Notes: generated by a model not told the origin, from the sequence alone. A DNA stretch of 53,912 nt from CAZEAN01 sp964510225 (GCA_964510225.1 CAZEAN010000030.1:1-53912); one strand, 5' to 3'; positions 17,138 through 26,047 are shown, counted from the first letter of the stretch. Made by a program: numbers and translations.

Positions 17138-17995
17138 ATGAAAATTGCAGACGATTGGTTGCAGCTTGCATCCACTCTAAAAGAACAATCTGGGATCCAG
17201 CATCGACTCTATGACGGAACGATTGGAACACATCAGGTCGTTCGACTGGGCAACGGTGATCCGCTTGTGATGCTTCCTGGAATGGCAGGAGGTTGGCAGC
17301 TCGTTCTTCCGTTAGCAGAACGCCTGGCAGCTCACTATGAAGTGATCATCATCGGCTTCTCTGACGAGAATGGTCCGCCGTTTCGAGTCGAGCAACCTAG
17401 CCTTGGCGATGAAGCGAACTCGGTTTGGCGCGTTATTGAACGATTAGGCATCGAGCGTCCAACGATCATGGGCCTCTCGTTTGGGGGCGCGGTTGCTCTT
17501 GAGTTGGCAACTGAGATTTCGGAAGCGATCAATAGTCTTGTTCTTACCGGGATCGCCTCCAACTTTGGACATCGGATGGCGACTGATCTCGTGCTTCATG
17601 CACTTGAGCACTATCCGCTACCCCAAAATTCACCCATGATCAACCAGTTCTTCAACCTCCTCCACGCAGGCAAACCAGACTCACGCTCATTCGCCGACCT
17701 CATTGTCCAACGCTGTTGGACCACCGATCAGATGGTCATGGTGCGACGGCTCCGAGCCCTCGCTGCCTTTGACGTCAGCGATCGTCTTTGGCAAATCAGC
17801 GTGCCAACTCTGGTGGTCGCAGGAACTCGAGACGTCATCGTTCCTTCAGATCGACAGATCAATTTAGCACGCTCGTTGACGACCAGTTCATATCGGCAGC
17901 TCGAGGGCGCTGGTCACATCGGATTCCTCACGGATGCTCCTAAGCTCACTCGACAGATTACGCGGCATTTAAAACGAGACCACGTTGCTCAATGA
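17138..17995 (+). CDS. Alpha/beta-fold hydrolase
   Basis: This is a 285-residue soluble protein, the usual length for the family. The nucleophile elbow is GLSFGG (112-117, Ser114). The acid is in GTRDVIVP (Asp near 232) and the histidine is in GAGHIGF (His near 259). The oxyanion region is MLPGMAGGW near 45-53. The catalytic triad is therefore complete. Members cleave esters, lactones or C-C bonds, and the substrate cannot be told from sequence. The start ATG at 17138 has AAGG nine bases upstream. It is convergent with the MBL-fold gene at 18016 and has no operon partner. Confidence 0.9.
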   Translation: MKIADDWLQLASTLKEQSGIQHRLYDGTIGTHQVVRLGNGDPLVMLPGMAGGWQLVLPLAERLAAHYEVIIIGFSDENGPPFRVEQPSLGDEANSVWRVIERLGIERPTIMGLSFGGAVALELATEISEAINSLVLTGIASNFGHRMATDLVLHALEHYPLPQNSPMINQFFNLLHAGKPDSRSFADLIVQRCWTTDQMVMVRRLRALAAFDVSDRLWQISVPTLVVAGTRDVIVPSDRQINLARSLTTSSYRQLEGAGHIGFLTDAPKLTRQITRHLKRDHVAQ

Positions 17996-18015
17996 GCCCT
18001 TCAACCGATCCTGGA

Positions 18016-18690
18016 TCAAGGTGACTTTGTCTTAACAGGGAACTTCTTGCCGTGACCTGGAATGATCCAGTCAGCGATTGCGAGGACCTTTTCTCGGCTC
18101 ACGTTAATCAATTCGGGAGCTTCGGCGATCGGATCGACTCTCGGCTCCATCCTCTCGTCCCACCAGAGATGCGTCAGAACCACGGTCCCCTCAGCAGTCT
18201 CGACAACGAGAGAAGCGTCCTCGTATGTGTGGCCTGGAGTCCGAATCACGGTGATCCCAGGAGCTAATGGATAAGGGTCTCCATGATCTGACCAAACGTC
18301 GTTTTCATACACTCCTTGATAATCAACGACCTTTGCGTTCGGAAATAGGGCGATATTGACGGTGTGGTCAGGATGGTGATGGCTAACAAACACATGTGTT
18401 ACATCAGTGGAATTAACATGATGGCGAGCAAGCGCCGTAAGAATCACACGACGATCTTCGACCATGCCGGGATCAACAACAACAGTTGCTTCGGGCGATC
18501 TTACCAAAACGACTGTCCCCGCAACTTTACGAGCACCGGTAGGGGATTGGCCTGGAACGAATTCTCGTCCTTCAATTGGTTTGACGTATCCTTCCACGAG
18601 GATGTGGACCTGAGCGTTCTGCTCGGTTTGAGTTGGGGCTGGTGCAACTGAGTTGAGACTCAAGATTATAGCGAAGAGAGAAGTCGTCAT
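18016..18690 (-). CDS. Exported MBL-fold metallo-hydrolase (MBLAC1-like)
   Basis: This is a 224-residue protein from the ATG at 18690, which places a Sec-type signal (MTTSLFAIILSLNSVAPAP) at the N-terminus. Longer frames up to 18795 have no signal and overlap the opposite gene further. Metal motifs are complete: HHHPDH (the H-x-H-x-D-H motif), GHTYEDAS, the DPG of VVVDPGMV, and PGHGKKF near the end. The layout is close to MBLAC1-like single-domain hydrolases. It probably hydrolyses a small ester, thioester or lactone outside the cytoplasm; the substrate is unknown. The 5' end is close to the divergent HD-domain gene (start 18767, 76 bases between starts), so the two share a very short control region. 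Confidence 0.85.
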   Translation of the reverse strand: MTTSLFAIILSLNSVAPAPTQTEQNAQVHILVEGYVKPIEGREFVPGQSPTGARKVAGTVVLVRSPEATVVVDPGMVEDRRVILTALARHHVNSTDVTHVFVSHHHPDHTVNIALFPNAKVVDYQGVYENDVWSDHGDPYPLAPGITVIRTPGHTYEDASLVVETAEGTVVLTHLWWDERMEPRVDPIAEAPELINVSREKVLAIADWIIPGHGKKFPVKTKSP

Positions 18691-18766
18691 AGCTTTGAAA
18701 ACGCAATGTGATAATGCAATTGTCTTGTGTGTGCGCAGAGCCTTGGCATGGACAGTCCTAGGCAGT

Positions 18767-19369
18767 ATGACTGAGCCCATGAAAAATGTCACCAACTTAT
18801 CAAGTCTGATCGAATCGGCAATGCGATGGGCGGCAATGTACCACCGATATCAGACTCGTAAGGGATCGGATCTCCCTTATGTGCAACATCCGATGGCCGT
18901 TGGGATGACTCTTCAAGGACTCGGTTGGGAAGAATCAGTCGTTGCCGCCGGCTTCCTACACGACCTCGTCGAGGATACCGAGGTGACTCTTGAGATGATT
19001 CGGAGCGAATTCGGAGAGCGGATTGCCCAACTCGTCGATGATGCCTCGGAACGCAAGGAAGACGCCCAAGGACTTAAGATCCCATGGGAAACCCGTAAAG
19101 ATGAGCATCTTGCGAGACTCCAGTCGGCCTCGGTTGAATCACGGGCAGTCGTACTCGCAGACCGACTCCATAATCTCTTTAGCATCAAGTTTGACCTCGA
19201 GCACGGTCTACACGACTGGTCGAAATTCAACGCAACCCGTGATCGCCTGCTCGCGTATTACCAACGCACTTTCGACCGACTCAGTCGCGATGACGCACGC
19301 CTACAGTTATTCGCCAAATCGGGGCTTGAACTACTCGACGCGATCCGTTCTGACGACATCGACTCATGA
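18767..19369 (+). CDS. Small HD-domain protein, candidate single-domain (p)ppGpp hydrolase
   Basis: This is a 200-residue protein matching the hydrolase half of RelA/SpoT and the stand-alone MESH1-type alarmone hydrolases. Metal and catalytic residues fall in the expected order: HP (His41), LHDLVEDT (His65-Asp66, Glu69-Asp70), and ADRLHN (Asp132, Asn136). The segment RKGSDLPYVQHP corresponds to the guanosine-contacting loop. There is no synthetase, TGS or ACT domain. It should be cytoplasmic. The ATG at 18767 was chosen because the conserved fold begins near residue 15; the longer frame from 18653 runs through the divergent gene's signal peptide. No toxic synthetase or other alarmone gene is in the window. 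Another HD hydrolase of nucleotides remains possible. Confidence 0.85.
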   Translation: MTEPMKNVTNLSSLIESAMRWAAMYHRYQTRKGSDLPYVQHPMAVGMTLQGLGWEESVVAAGFLHDLVEDTEVTLEMIRSEFGERIAQLVDDASERKEDAQGLKIPWETRKDEHLARLQSASVESRAVVLADRLHNLFSIKFDLEHGLHDWSKFNATRDRLLAYYQRTFDRLSRDDARLQLFAKSGLELLDAIRSDDIDS

Positions 19370-19406
19370 TCAGTCAGCGAGTCTTGAGTTGAGTTTGATT
19401 ACACCA

Positions 19407-19434
19407 TTGAACGAGCCGATCGAGCAGCTATAGT
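19407..19434 (+). promoter_or_regulatory. Sigma-70-type promoter of the structured RNA gene
   Basis: TTGAAC (19407-19412) and TATAGT (19429-19434) are spaced by 16 bases. The predicted start is near 19441. It lies downstream of the HD-domain gene's stop codon and drives a transcript with no long ORF. Confidence 0.55.
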
Positions 19435-19578
19435 AATGATGTCGGCCCGAGAGGCTCCTGCATCTCAGGGTCGGCTCCTTTGGGTCGCGTGAACGTGACG
19501 CGGCAGGACAAACGCCCAAACTCATTGGAGGCTGGTCTCAGATGAGTACGGGAGTCCTAGTAGAAAGGAGGTGATCCT

Positions 19579-19614
19579 GTGACAAACAGTGACAACCAGA
19601 GGCGGCTCGCCTAA
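19579..19614 (+). CDS. 11-codon frame behind an extended Shine-Dalgarno
   Basis: GTG starts a frame encoding MTNSDNQRRLA and a TAA stop. AGGAGG ends seven bases upstream, an ideal spacing. The GTG lies in a small potential hairpin (CTGT/ACAG). The peptide is polar and resembles nothing I know. It may be a real micropeptide, a regulatory uORF, or a by-product of the ribosome-binding stretch. Confidence 0.3.
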   Translation: MTNSDNQRRLA

Positions 19615-19685
19615 CGGCAGCCGACGGGTTGCCCGTCGGGCAAGCCGCACCCTTTTGGCTTACCATGCAATTAGTGGTGGGCATA

Positions 19686-19720
19686 CCGAAGACTCGGGGC
19701 GCCGAGTCTTCGGATTTTTT
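19686..19720 (+). terminator. Intrinsic terminator of the structured RNA
   Basis: A perfect 12-bp stem, CCGAAGACTCGG (19686-19697) with CCGAGTCTTCGG (19702-19713), has a GGCG loop and is followed by A and six Ts. On the opposite strand there is no adjacent T-run, so it acts mainly for plus-strand transcripts. Confidence 0.9.
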
Positions 19721-19754
19721 ACGTTTATTGCTAGGCTCTATTAATTGGTTGCCG

Positions 19755-22214
19755 TCAATCTTCTGTGTCTAAATCAAGTGCGTTGTCAATACGAGCGGCA
19801 ATGTCCTGCAGATGGTATAGCGTTGTTAAGTCATTAGTTTCTTCTATGTCGTCGGAAGCTTCCAACAACTGTCCGATTCGGACAAGTTCTCCTCGTGCTA
19901 ATGCTGAAAGGTCAGATCCTGATTCTTCCTTCACAAGATCGATAAGCATCTGACTGTAAGCGCGCTGTAGATTGCGACGATAGAGATCGATCACCGGGTC
20001 ATCATTTTCGACCTCTGTGAAAATGCCATCAGTTAGGTCTTTTATGAGATCAATTGGCCTATAGGCTTCGCCTTTAGTCCTCGTCGCGTGTTCAGCCATG
20101 CGCCCCAGTCGGGACTCGCGCATGAGGGTATCCAGCAGCGATTGCTGCATACTTAGAATTCGATCCACCGCGCCATTAGCCTCGAGGCGGAGCGTAATCT
20201 CAGAGTCGACAAGATACTTAGGTGTCTGAAACGCATGCTCAAGCAGAAATGCAACAGCCTCGCGTTGCTTCTCCACAGGGACGGGTGTGAATCGAGAATC
20301 AGCGTCACCGTAATAGGCGTTTCGCTGAATAAACCCACCAACTACATTCGCCACATGACCCGCTTCGCGACGAAACTGACTGATTAACTCATCGTACATA
20401 TTTTGCAAGAGCGAGTAATCCTCGTTGGAATCAGATGTCGCTTCAACGAGATAGCTCGCCACGCGCTCCAGGTTCTTGAGACCAAGTTCGGTTGCCGCGA
20501 CAGAATCGGAGCCCAGATCTTCTGTCTGTGCGCTGGGGTCCTGACTCGGGTTGACACCACCGAAGAGGAGCATTGGATCTTCGAGCTGTCGGGCAACAAT
20601 CGCATCAAGTGCTGCCTTCTCGGCTTGAAAGCTCTCCGCGTCCGGGAACGGTTTGTAACCCCATTCCACTGCAAACTTGTCATATGGTCCCACGACCGGA
20701 ATGAGTGAGGCACCATCACCTGGTTGGGCAACATAGTTGAAGCGCCCATAATCCATAATGGAAGCTTCCGTTCCGTACTCCTTGGTGAATTCAGGATCGC
20801 GGAGCTGCTCCACCGTGTACGATGAACTCGCTTTCATATTATGAGGGAAGCCAAGGCTGTGCCCGACCTCATGCGCCACCACGTAAGCGATCAACTCACC
20901 CATAAGGTCGTCAGGCATGGGGAAGTCTCGGGCGCGTTCATCACTCGGAGAAGCCTGGATGAAGTACCAATCGCGACAGAGCTTGATCACGTTGTGATAC
21001 ATCCTGACATCTGCCTCGAGGATCTCCCCCGTCCTTGGGTCGTGGACATGAGGACCGAAGGCATTTTCCGTCGTCGAAGGAAGCCAACGTATCGAACTGA
21101 TCCGGGCATCTTCGGGATCCCAATCCGGGTCTTCCTGAGGAGTCGGTGGTTCACCCGCCAAGATCGCATTGGAGAAGCCGGCCTTTTCAAACGCAGGTTG
21201 CCAGGCTTCGATTCCTTTCTTGACGTACGGTTTCCATTTCTCCGGAACTTCGCGACTCACATAGAAGACAATTGGCTTAACAGGGTCCGATATATCGGCT
21301 TCGGGGTCCTTCTTTACCAATCGCCATCGTGTAACGTACTTGATATTTTCAACCTGGTGCTTTTCACTAGAGTAATCCTCAAACCCGACATTAAAGAAGC
21401 CGACACGTGCATCGAAGCGCCGAGGCTTCATCGGATCGCTCGGGAGGACGACCATACTGTACCGCACCTGGACAGTGATCGAATCCGAGTTGCCACCGCC
21501 AGCCAAGAATGGATTCGCGCTGGAAGAGCCTTTCGGCTTGTAGGTTAAGAGAATCTTGGCTTCAATGTTTTCGGGGAAAGACTTTACCTCTTCGATAAAG
21601 CTACGCTTTGAATCAGCTCCTGCTGCATTGATCTGATCCTTGACCGAGAGCTCTGCGACGTCACTAGTAAAAAGGGAAGTAACGTCGATAACCATTGACT
21701 TGTCCTTACCGTACGCTTGGACCTTGAAGGTCGCAATGATCGGCTCGATTGAGGAGGCCACCACTGCGTCGTTGATCGGGTCATCGGCGTCAGCGCGAAT
21801 CGTGTAGTTGACGTCACGTAGGAGTACCGTTTCTTCAGCATCTCGGAATTCCCAACGCACCACACGATCACCCGCCGGCATCCCCGCGTAACTGTACCCT
21901 GCGGTAGTCCCGGCAATCTGTGTGACGAGGAGCATCGGTTTGCCAATCACCTCGACCGGTACCTCGTAGTAGAGCTTGTCGTCTACCCGATGGACTAGGA
22001 AGAGACCTGGGTCGGATTCCGCATCTTCAGTAATTACCTCATCGTATTTTTTGATTCCATTCGGTTTTGGGGGAACTTTCTTCGATCCACTACTGGCCTC
22101 AGAGTCGTTGGCATCCTGTGGTGGAGTAGATTCAGGCGGACTATCCTGCGCAATGGTAACTCCATTAAGTAGCAGGAGATATGTGAGCGTGGAAAAGAGC
22201 AAGCGTGCGGTCAC
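19755..22214 (-). CDS. Exported zinc metalloprotease (DUF5117/DUF5118 type)
   Basis: This is about 819 residues. The zinc site is HEVGHSLGFPH (HExxHxxGxxH, a metzincin-like motif), in the segment VVAHEVGHSLGFPHNMKAS; NYVAQPGDGASLIPVVGPYD follows. N-terminal features such as GKPMLLVTQIAGTTAGYSYA and VVRWEF are those of the large DUF5117/DUF5118 proteases found in Bacteroidetes and planctomycetes. I chose the GTG at 22214: AAGGA lies upstream and the Sec signal (MTARLLFSTLTYLLLLNGVT) begins there. A TTG at 22262 would also be in frame. A Ser/Asp-rich linker (SPPESTPPQDANDSEASSG) follows the signal. The substrate is unknown; predicted location is periplasmic or secreted. It converges with the structured RNA gene, whose terminator lies 35 bases past its stop. 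Confidence 0.88.
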   Translation of the reverse strand: MTARLLFSTLTYLLLLNGVTIAQDSPPESTPPQDANDSEASSGSKKVPPKPNGIKKYDEVITEDAESDPGLFLVHRVDDKLYYEVPVEVIGKPMLLVTQIAGTTAGYSYAGMPAGDRVVRWEFRDAEETVLLRDVNYTIRADADDPINDAVVASSIEPIIATFKVQAYGKDKSMVIDVTSLFTSDVAELSVKDQINAAGADSKRSFIEEVKSFPENIEAKILLTYKPKGSSSANPFLAGGGNSDSITVQVRYSMVVLPSDPMKPRRFDARVGFFNVGFEDYSSEKHQVENIKYVTRWRLVKKDPEADISDPVKPIVFYVSREVPEKWKPYVKKGIEAWQPAFEKAGFSNAILAGEPPTPQEDPDWDPEDARISSIRWLPSTTENAFGPHVHDPRTGEILEADVRMYHNVIKLCRDWYFIQASPSDERARDFPMPDDLMGELIAYVVAHEVGHSLGFPHNMKASSSYTVEQLRDPEFTKEYGTEASIMDYGRFNYVAQPGDGASLIPVVGPYDKFAVEWGYKPFPDAESFQAEKAALDAIVARQLEDPMLLFGGVNPSQDPSAQTEDLGSDSVAATELGLKNLERVASYLVEATSDSNEDYSLLQNMYDELISQFRREAGHVANVVGGFIQRNAYYGDADSRFTPVPVEKQREAVAFLLEHAFQTPKYLVDSEITLRLEANGAVDRILSMQQSLLDTLMRESRLGRMAEHATRTKGEAYRPIDLIKDLTDGIFTEVENDDPVIDLYRRNLQRAYSQMLIDLVKEESGSDLSALARGELVRIGQLLEASDDIEETNDLTTLYHLQDIAARIDNALDLDTED

Positions 22215-22428
22215 GAGTGAGATCCTTCGTGTGCTGTGATGGACAAGGAAGTGGGCAGGCAAACCTAATGGCCGCTGCGGGATCCTCGGAGCTCGCAGCG
22301 ACGCGGCGATCGGGAAATCAATGATACAGAATCTTGACTTCCCGCCTCGAAATCGGTTCTCGCAGGGAACTCGACAAGAATGAAGGCACTAGATCGATTT
22401 CGAAAAGGCCCATTTCACTCCTCGATTG

Positions 22429-23145
22429 TCATGACGGGTCGTCTTGTGGCGACTTAGACGCTTCTCCCTCAGGCTTTTCGAAGATCATGATGTGTTGCCA
22501 AGGGAGAAACTCGAGCGATTCGTCAAAAGTGAAGCCCTCGGGCTCAACTTCCTTACGCGCTTGTTCGACACCAAGGCGGTGGTCAGGCTTAATCCAGTAT
22601 GTTTCCTCACGGTATTCAACCAAGACCAACCGTCCTCCTGGTTTCAGTGCGCTGAAGAAACCTCGGAGTGCAGCATCAGGATCGGAGATCTCGTGATAGA
22701 CATCGACCATCAGAATGAGATCAATCTTGCCCTCGGGTAGCCCCGGATTTTCCTGAGTGACCAACACCGGCTTGATGTTCCTGGCTCCTGCTTTCTCGGC
22801 GCGCTCCTTGAGCATCGCCAGCATTTCAGGCTGTACATCAGTTGCGTAGACCGTGCCATTCGGTCCGACTCGTTTTGAGATCATCAAGCTATGGTACCCG
22901 ACACCGGCACCAACATCGGCGATCGTCTGTCCTTCCTCAATCTTCAAAGCGTCAAGCATTTTCTTCGGCTGCTCTTGTTCGACCCGATTCGCTCGCAAGA
23001 GCCAATTTGCGCCGAGGTAACTCATGACCTCGGCAATTTCACGACCCTTGTAGGTCTGATGATCCCGATCGTGTTGACCACAGGACGGTGAGACCAGGAT
23101 TGAACATCCTAACAGTAGTACGGTCGGTAGTGTCAGTCGATTCAT
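22429..23145 (-). CDS. Exported class I SAM-dependent methyltransferase
   Basis: This is a 238-residue protein with a complete class I methyltransferase core. Motif I is DVGAGVGYHS (77-86), the acidic residue is in YATDVQPEML, and LILMVDVYHEI and LKPGGRLVLVEYR follow. It starts with an apparent export signal (MNRLTLPTVLLLGCSILVSP) including a possible lipobox (LLGC) or a signal-peptidase I site near SPSCGQ. An exported enzyme needing SAM is odd, but such proteins recur in planctomycetes and acidobacteria. The ATG has AAGGAG eight bases upstream. It is preceded by the acyl-CoA synthetase gene on the same strand. The methyl acceptor is not inferable. Confidence 0.88.
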   Translation of the reverse strand: MNRLTLPTVLLLGCSILVSPSCGQHDRDHQTYKGREIAEVMSYLGANWLLRANRVEQEQPKKMLDALKIEEGQTIADVGAGVGYHSLMISKRVGPNGTVYATDVQPEMLAMLKERAEKAGARNIKPVLVTQENPGLPEGKIDLILMVDVYHEISDPDAALRGFFSALKPGGRLVLVEYREETYWIKPDHRLGVEQARKEVEPEGFTFDESLEFLPWQHIMIFEKPEGEASKSPQDDPS

Positions 23146-23301
23146 GCGTCGTACTCCTTGGCAAGTTGGGAATCCTCGATCGTCAAGGGTCTCCAGTCAA
23201 ACCCTCTGATTCATCCTAGGCACGGCTTCCTATCGGGGCTACAAGCCGAGAATAAGCCATTCGATGAACTCAAACTCATTTATTTAATTTATGTGAAACT
23301 A

Positions 23302-26046
23302 TTAGAATTCAAGAATTGATTTAACTATCTGGTCCTCGGGGTCGTATTGGAGATGAAATCCGAGTTTTTCACAGAGGTGTTGCATTGCCCGATTATCTTG
23401 GAGCATTTCGGCTGTGATCCGTTGTATTCCTTCCACTTTGGCAATCTTAATCAAGCGTTGGAGAAGTGCGGTGCCGAGTCCTTTCCCTTGCATTGAGTCG
23501 CACACGAGGAGCCCAAACTCTCCGGATTTTGTCGAGCGCGATCGGTCGCGGCTCAATCGACCGACAGCAAGGATTTCAGTTTGTTCGAAGGACGGACGTT
23601 CGGCTACAAGAACGATCTCGCGGTCATAATCGTTGAAACAGATCCGGATTAAGCGATCATGTGCAACCCGGGTACTAAGTTTCATCGCCTGGAAGTATCG
23701 AAGATAAACGCTTTGTTCCGATAGTTGCTGATGAAACGAGATGAGGGCAACTTCATCCTCCGGTCTGATCGGTCGGATCGTTACCGAGCTACCGTCCCTC
23801 AGCTCGAACGTCTCAACGTACTGTACTGGGTATGGCCGGATCGCAGGTCTCGGCAGCTCTTCCGCACGGACCTCAGGACCATGGACGATCACCCTCGCGT
23901 CTAACGCGAGGAGACCCTCGGGTGATGCCAACAAGGGATTAACGTCAATCTGGTCAATCCAGGGTTGTTCAACGACGAGCTGGCTGAAACGGACCAGGAG
24001 TCTTTCGAGGCTTCCGAGGTCAATGGCTGCGCGACCTCGGACCCCCTGAAGAGCCTCGAAGATCCGGGTCTGTTCCATCATCCGTCGTGCGAGTGTCGTA
24101 TTCAGTGGTGGAAGCCCGAGCGTCCGATCTCGGATCAACTCAACCAGTCGTCCTCCCGATCCAAAGAGTAGAACAGGCCCGAACTGTGGGTCAATACTAC
24201 TCCCGATGATTAGCTCCTCCCCCTCAACTCGGATCATCGGCTGCACCGTGACCCCAAGGAAGTCGGAAGCATCGGCTTTGCGTCGGACTGATTCCTGGAT
24301 ACACGACCAAGCGCGGCGTACTGCTGCAACATTCTCAAGATTGAGTTGAACACCACCGAGATCAGTTTTATGGGAGATCGTATTGGAGTGCAGCTTGAGG
24401 ACGACTGGATAGCCAATGCGTTCGGCGGCCGCAATCGCTGAGGCTTCATCTTCTGCCAGTACGGTCGCGACTGTTGGAATCCCGTAAGCACCCAAGAGTT
24501 GCTTGGATTCGAACTCATTAAGGATTGTTCTTCCTTTTGTCCGCGCCTGACGGATCATTCCCTCCGCGACTTCTCGATCGGATCCGTCCAGCTCCTCAAC
24601 CTGCGTCGGTGTTTCATAGAGGCCTCTGAGGTTGTAGCTGTACCGCCACATCGCACAGAAAGCGCGGGCTGCCGTATCGGGATAAGCGAAGGTCGGAATG
24701 TTTGCTCGGTTGAGAGTGTTCTCACCAGACGCGACTTCCGCACCCCCCATCCACGAGGCTAAGATTGGCCTTCCCTCAAGTCTCGCGTATTCCCGTAATA
24801 GGTCGGCAGTCTTGCTGGGATCGGTCATCGACTGCGGTGCGAGGATTACCAAAATGCCGTCGTTGTTGGGGTCCTCGGCGACAGCATTCACTGATTGAGC
24901 ATAACGGTTTGGGCCAGCATCACCGAGAATGTCGACTGGATTCGCCTGACTCCAACCGGTTGGGAGGAAGCTGTTGAGAGTCTCCAGGGTTCTCGGTGCG
25001 AGACTTGCAAGCTCGCCACCGTGTGTCATGAGTGAATCGGTGGCCAGTACACCAGGACCACCCGCATTGGTCACAATTGCGAGTCGAGGTCCCCGAGGTC
25101 TTGGCTGCTTACCGAGGATGCCGGCCATCTGAAAGAGTTCGGCAATCGTTCCCACCCGGAGGACCCCGCAACGTCGGAACGCGGCGTCCACGACTTCGTC
25201 ACTACCAGTCAAACTACCCGTGTGTGAAGTTGCTGCTTGTGCTGCTTCGGCTGTCCGCCCTGGTTTGATGACGATGATCGGCTTCGTGAGCGCGACCTCA
25301 CGAGCCGCCGAGACGAATCGTCGCGCATCACCGATGGACTCCATGTAGATGACGATCGACTTGGTTCTGGGATCATCGCCCAAGTAGTTGATCAGGTCTC
25401 CCCAGCCAACATCGAGCATCGAACCGAGTGAGACAAAAGCGCTAAACCCGACCTGCTCGCGAAAACTCCAGTCCAGTACAGCGGTACAGAGTGCACCACT
25501 CTGACTTAGGAATGCGACATTACCAGGTTGTGCAATCGCTCCTGCGAAGGTCGCGTTGAGTCCAGTATGTGGATTCATTAGTCCGAGACAGTTCGGACCC
25601 ACAATCCGGATCGATCCCCGTCGGGCTTGCTCAAGAATCTGACGCTCCAGGTCGAGTCCCTCTTCGCCGGTCTCTTTAAATCCAGCTGTAATCACGACTG
25701 CTGCGCGGACTCCTGCATCAACACAATCACCTATAATGCCGGGAACGGTCGGTGCTGGTGTCGCAACGACGGCAAGATCGACCGGTTCCGGAAGTTCTCG
25801 AATTGAAGGGTACGCTTTGACACCGAGGATGCTGGAGCGTTTGGGATTGATCGGAAAGACCGTCCCACCAAAAGGACTACTCAGAAGATTCCAGAGGATA
25901 GTTCTGCCGACGCTCCCTGTCGAATCTGTCGCACCAATCACTCCCACGGCTCGTGGGTGGAAGAGCGGCTCTAGCCCACCCAACCGTGGTCCAAAAAAAT
26001 CGAGGGTACGATTGCCCGTAAGATCCTGTTCCTTCGAAGGTTCCAT
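23302..26046 (-). CDS. Acyl-CoA synthetase (NDP-forming) fused to a GNAT acetyltransferase (Pat-like)
   Basis: This is a 914-residue fusion. A CoA-binding domain (VGVIGATDSTGSVGRTILWN) comes first, then ligase-CoA domains with the active-site histidine in SHTGSLTGSD. An ATP-grasp domain follows at about 520-740 (GYPVVLKLHSNTISHKTDLG). The C-terminal GNAT domain (about 745-914) begins RPIRPEDEVALISF and carries the acetyl-CoA loop QGKGLGTALLQ. This architecture matches Pat/PatZ-type protein lysine acetyltransferases, which silence acyl-CoA synthetases by acetylation. Because SHTGSL is intact, the ligase half may itself be active, giving a dual enzyme. The ribosome binding site GAGGTG is upstream of the ATG. 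No deacetylase gene is in the window. Its start codon overlaps the start region of the divergent gene at 26048. Confidence 0.92.
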   Translation of the reverse strand: MEPSKEQDLTGNRTLDFFGPRLGGLEPLFHPRAVGVIGATDSTGSVGRTILWNLLSSPFGGTVFPINPKRSSILGVKAYPSIRELPEPVDLAVVATPAPTVPGIIGDCVDAGVRAAVVITAGFKETGEEGLDLERQILEQARRGSIRIVGPNCLGLMNPHTGLNATFAGAIAQPGNVAFLSQSGALCTAVLDWSFREQVGFSAFVSLGSMLDVGWGDLINYLGDDPRTKSIVIYMESIGDARRFVSAAREVALTKPIIVIKPGRTAEAAQAATSHTGSLTGSDEVVDAAFRRCGVLRVGTIAELFQMAGILGKQPRPRGPRLAIVTNAGGPGVLATDSLMTHGGELASLAPRTLETLNSFLPTGWSQANPVDILGDAGPNRYAQSVNAVAEDPNNDGILVILAPQSMTDPSKTADLLREYARLEGRPILASWMGGAEVASGENTLNRANIPTFAYPDTAARAFCAMWRYSYNLRGLYETPTQVEELDGSDREVAEGMIRQARTKGRTILNEFESKQLLGAYGIPTVATVLAEDEASAIAAAERIGYPVVLKLHSNTISHKTDLGGVQLNLENVAAVRRAWSCIQESVRRKADASDFLGVTVQPMIRVEGEELIIGSSIDPQFGPVLLFGSGGRLVELIRDRTLGLPPLNTTLARRMMEQTRIFEALQGVRGRAAIDLGSLERLLVRFSQLVVEQPWIDQIDVNPLLASPEGLLALDARVIVHGPEVRAEELPRPAIRPYPVQYVETFELRDGSSVTIRPIRPEDEVALISFHQQLSEQSVYLRYFQAMKLSTRVAHDRLIRICFNDYDREIVLVAERPSFEQTEILAVGRLSRDRSRSTKSGEFGLLVCDSMQGKGLGTALLQRLIKIAKVEGIQRITAEMLQDNRAMQHLCEKLGFHLQYDPEDQIVKSILEF

Positions 26047-26047
26047 G

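Larger units (their letters stand above)
19441..19720 (+). ncRNA. Candidate stand-alone structured RNA with 16S-complementary stretch
   Basis: A promoter, about 280 nt of helix-rich sequence and a perfect intrinsic terminator sit between convergent genes. Visible helices are TTTGGG/CCCAAA (19479-19484 with 19515-19520) enclosing CGCGT/ACGCG (19486-19490 with 19498-19502); CTCAT/ATGAG (19521-19525 with 19542-19546); GCGGCT/AGCCGC (19602-19607 with 19643-19648) enclosing CCGACGGG/CCCGTCGG; and the terminator stem. Bases 19562-19577 (AGAAAGGAGGTGATCC) are complementary to the usual 3' end of bacterial 16S rRNA. CTCCTTT at 19475-19481 can pair with part of it, competing with the first helix. An 11-codon frame follows (19579). 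It does not show landmark motifs of tmRNA, RNase P, SRP or 6S RNA. Function is unknown; ribosome binding or a translated leader are the obvious hypotheses. Confidence 0.6.

Noticed and set aside
19562..19577. Fragment of a 16S rRNA gene on the opposite strand
   Set aside because: The match covers only the last 16 bases; the flanking sequence does not continue into helix 45 of 16S rRNA.
25736..26044. Upstream extension of the small membrane protein on the plus strand
   Set aside because: It is fully antisense to the well-supported CoA-ligase domain; a ribosome binding site at 26036 supports starting at 26048.
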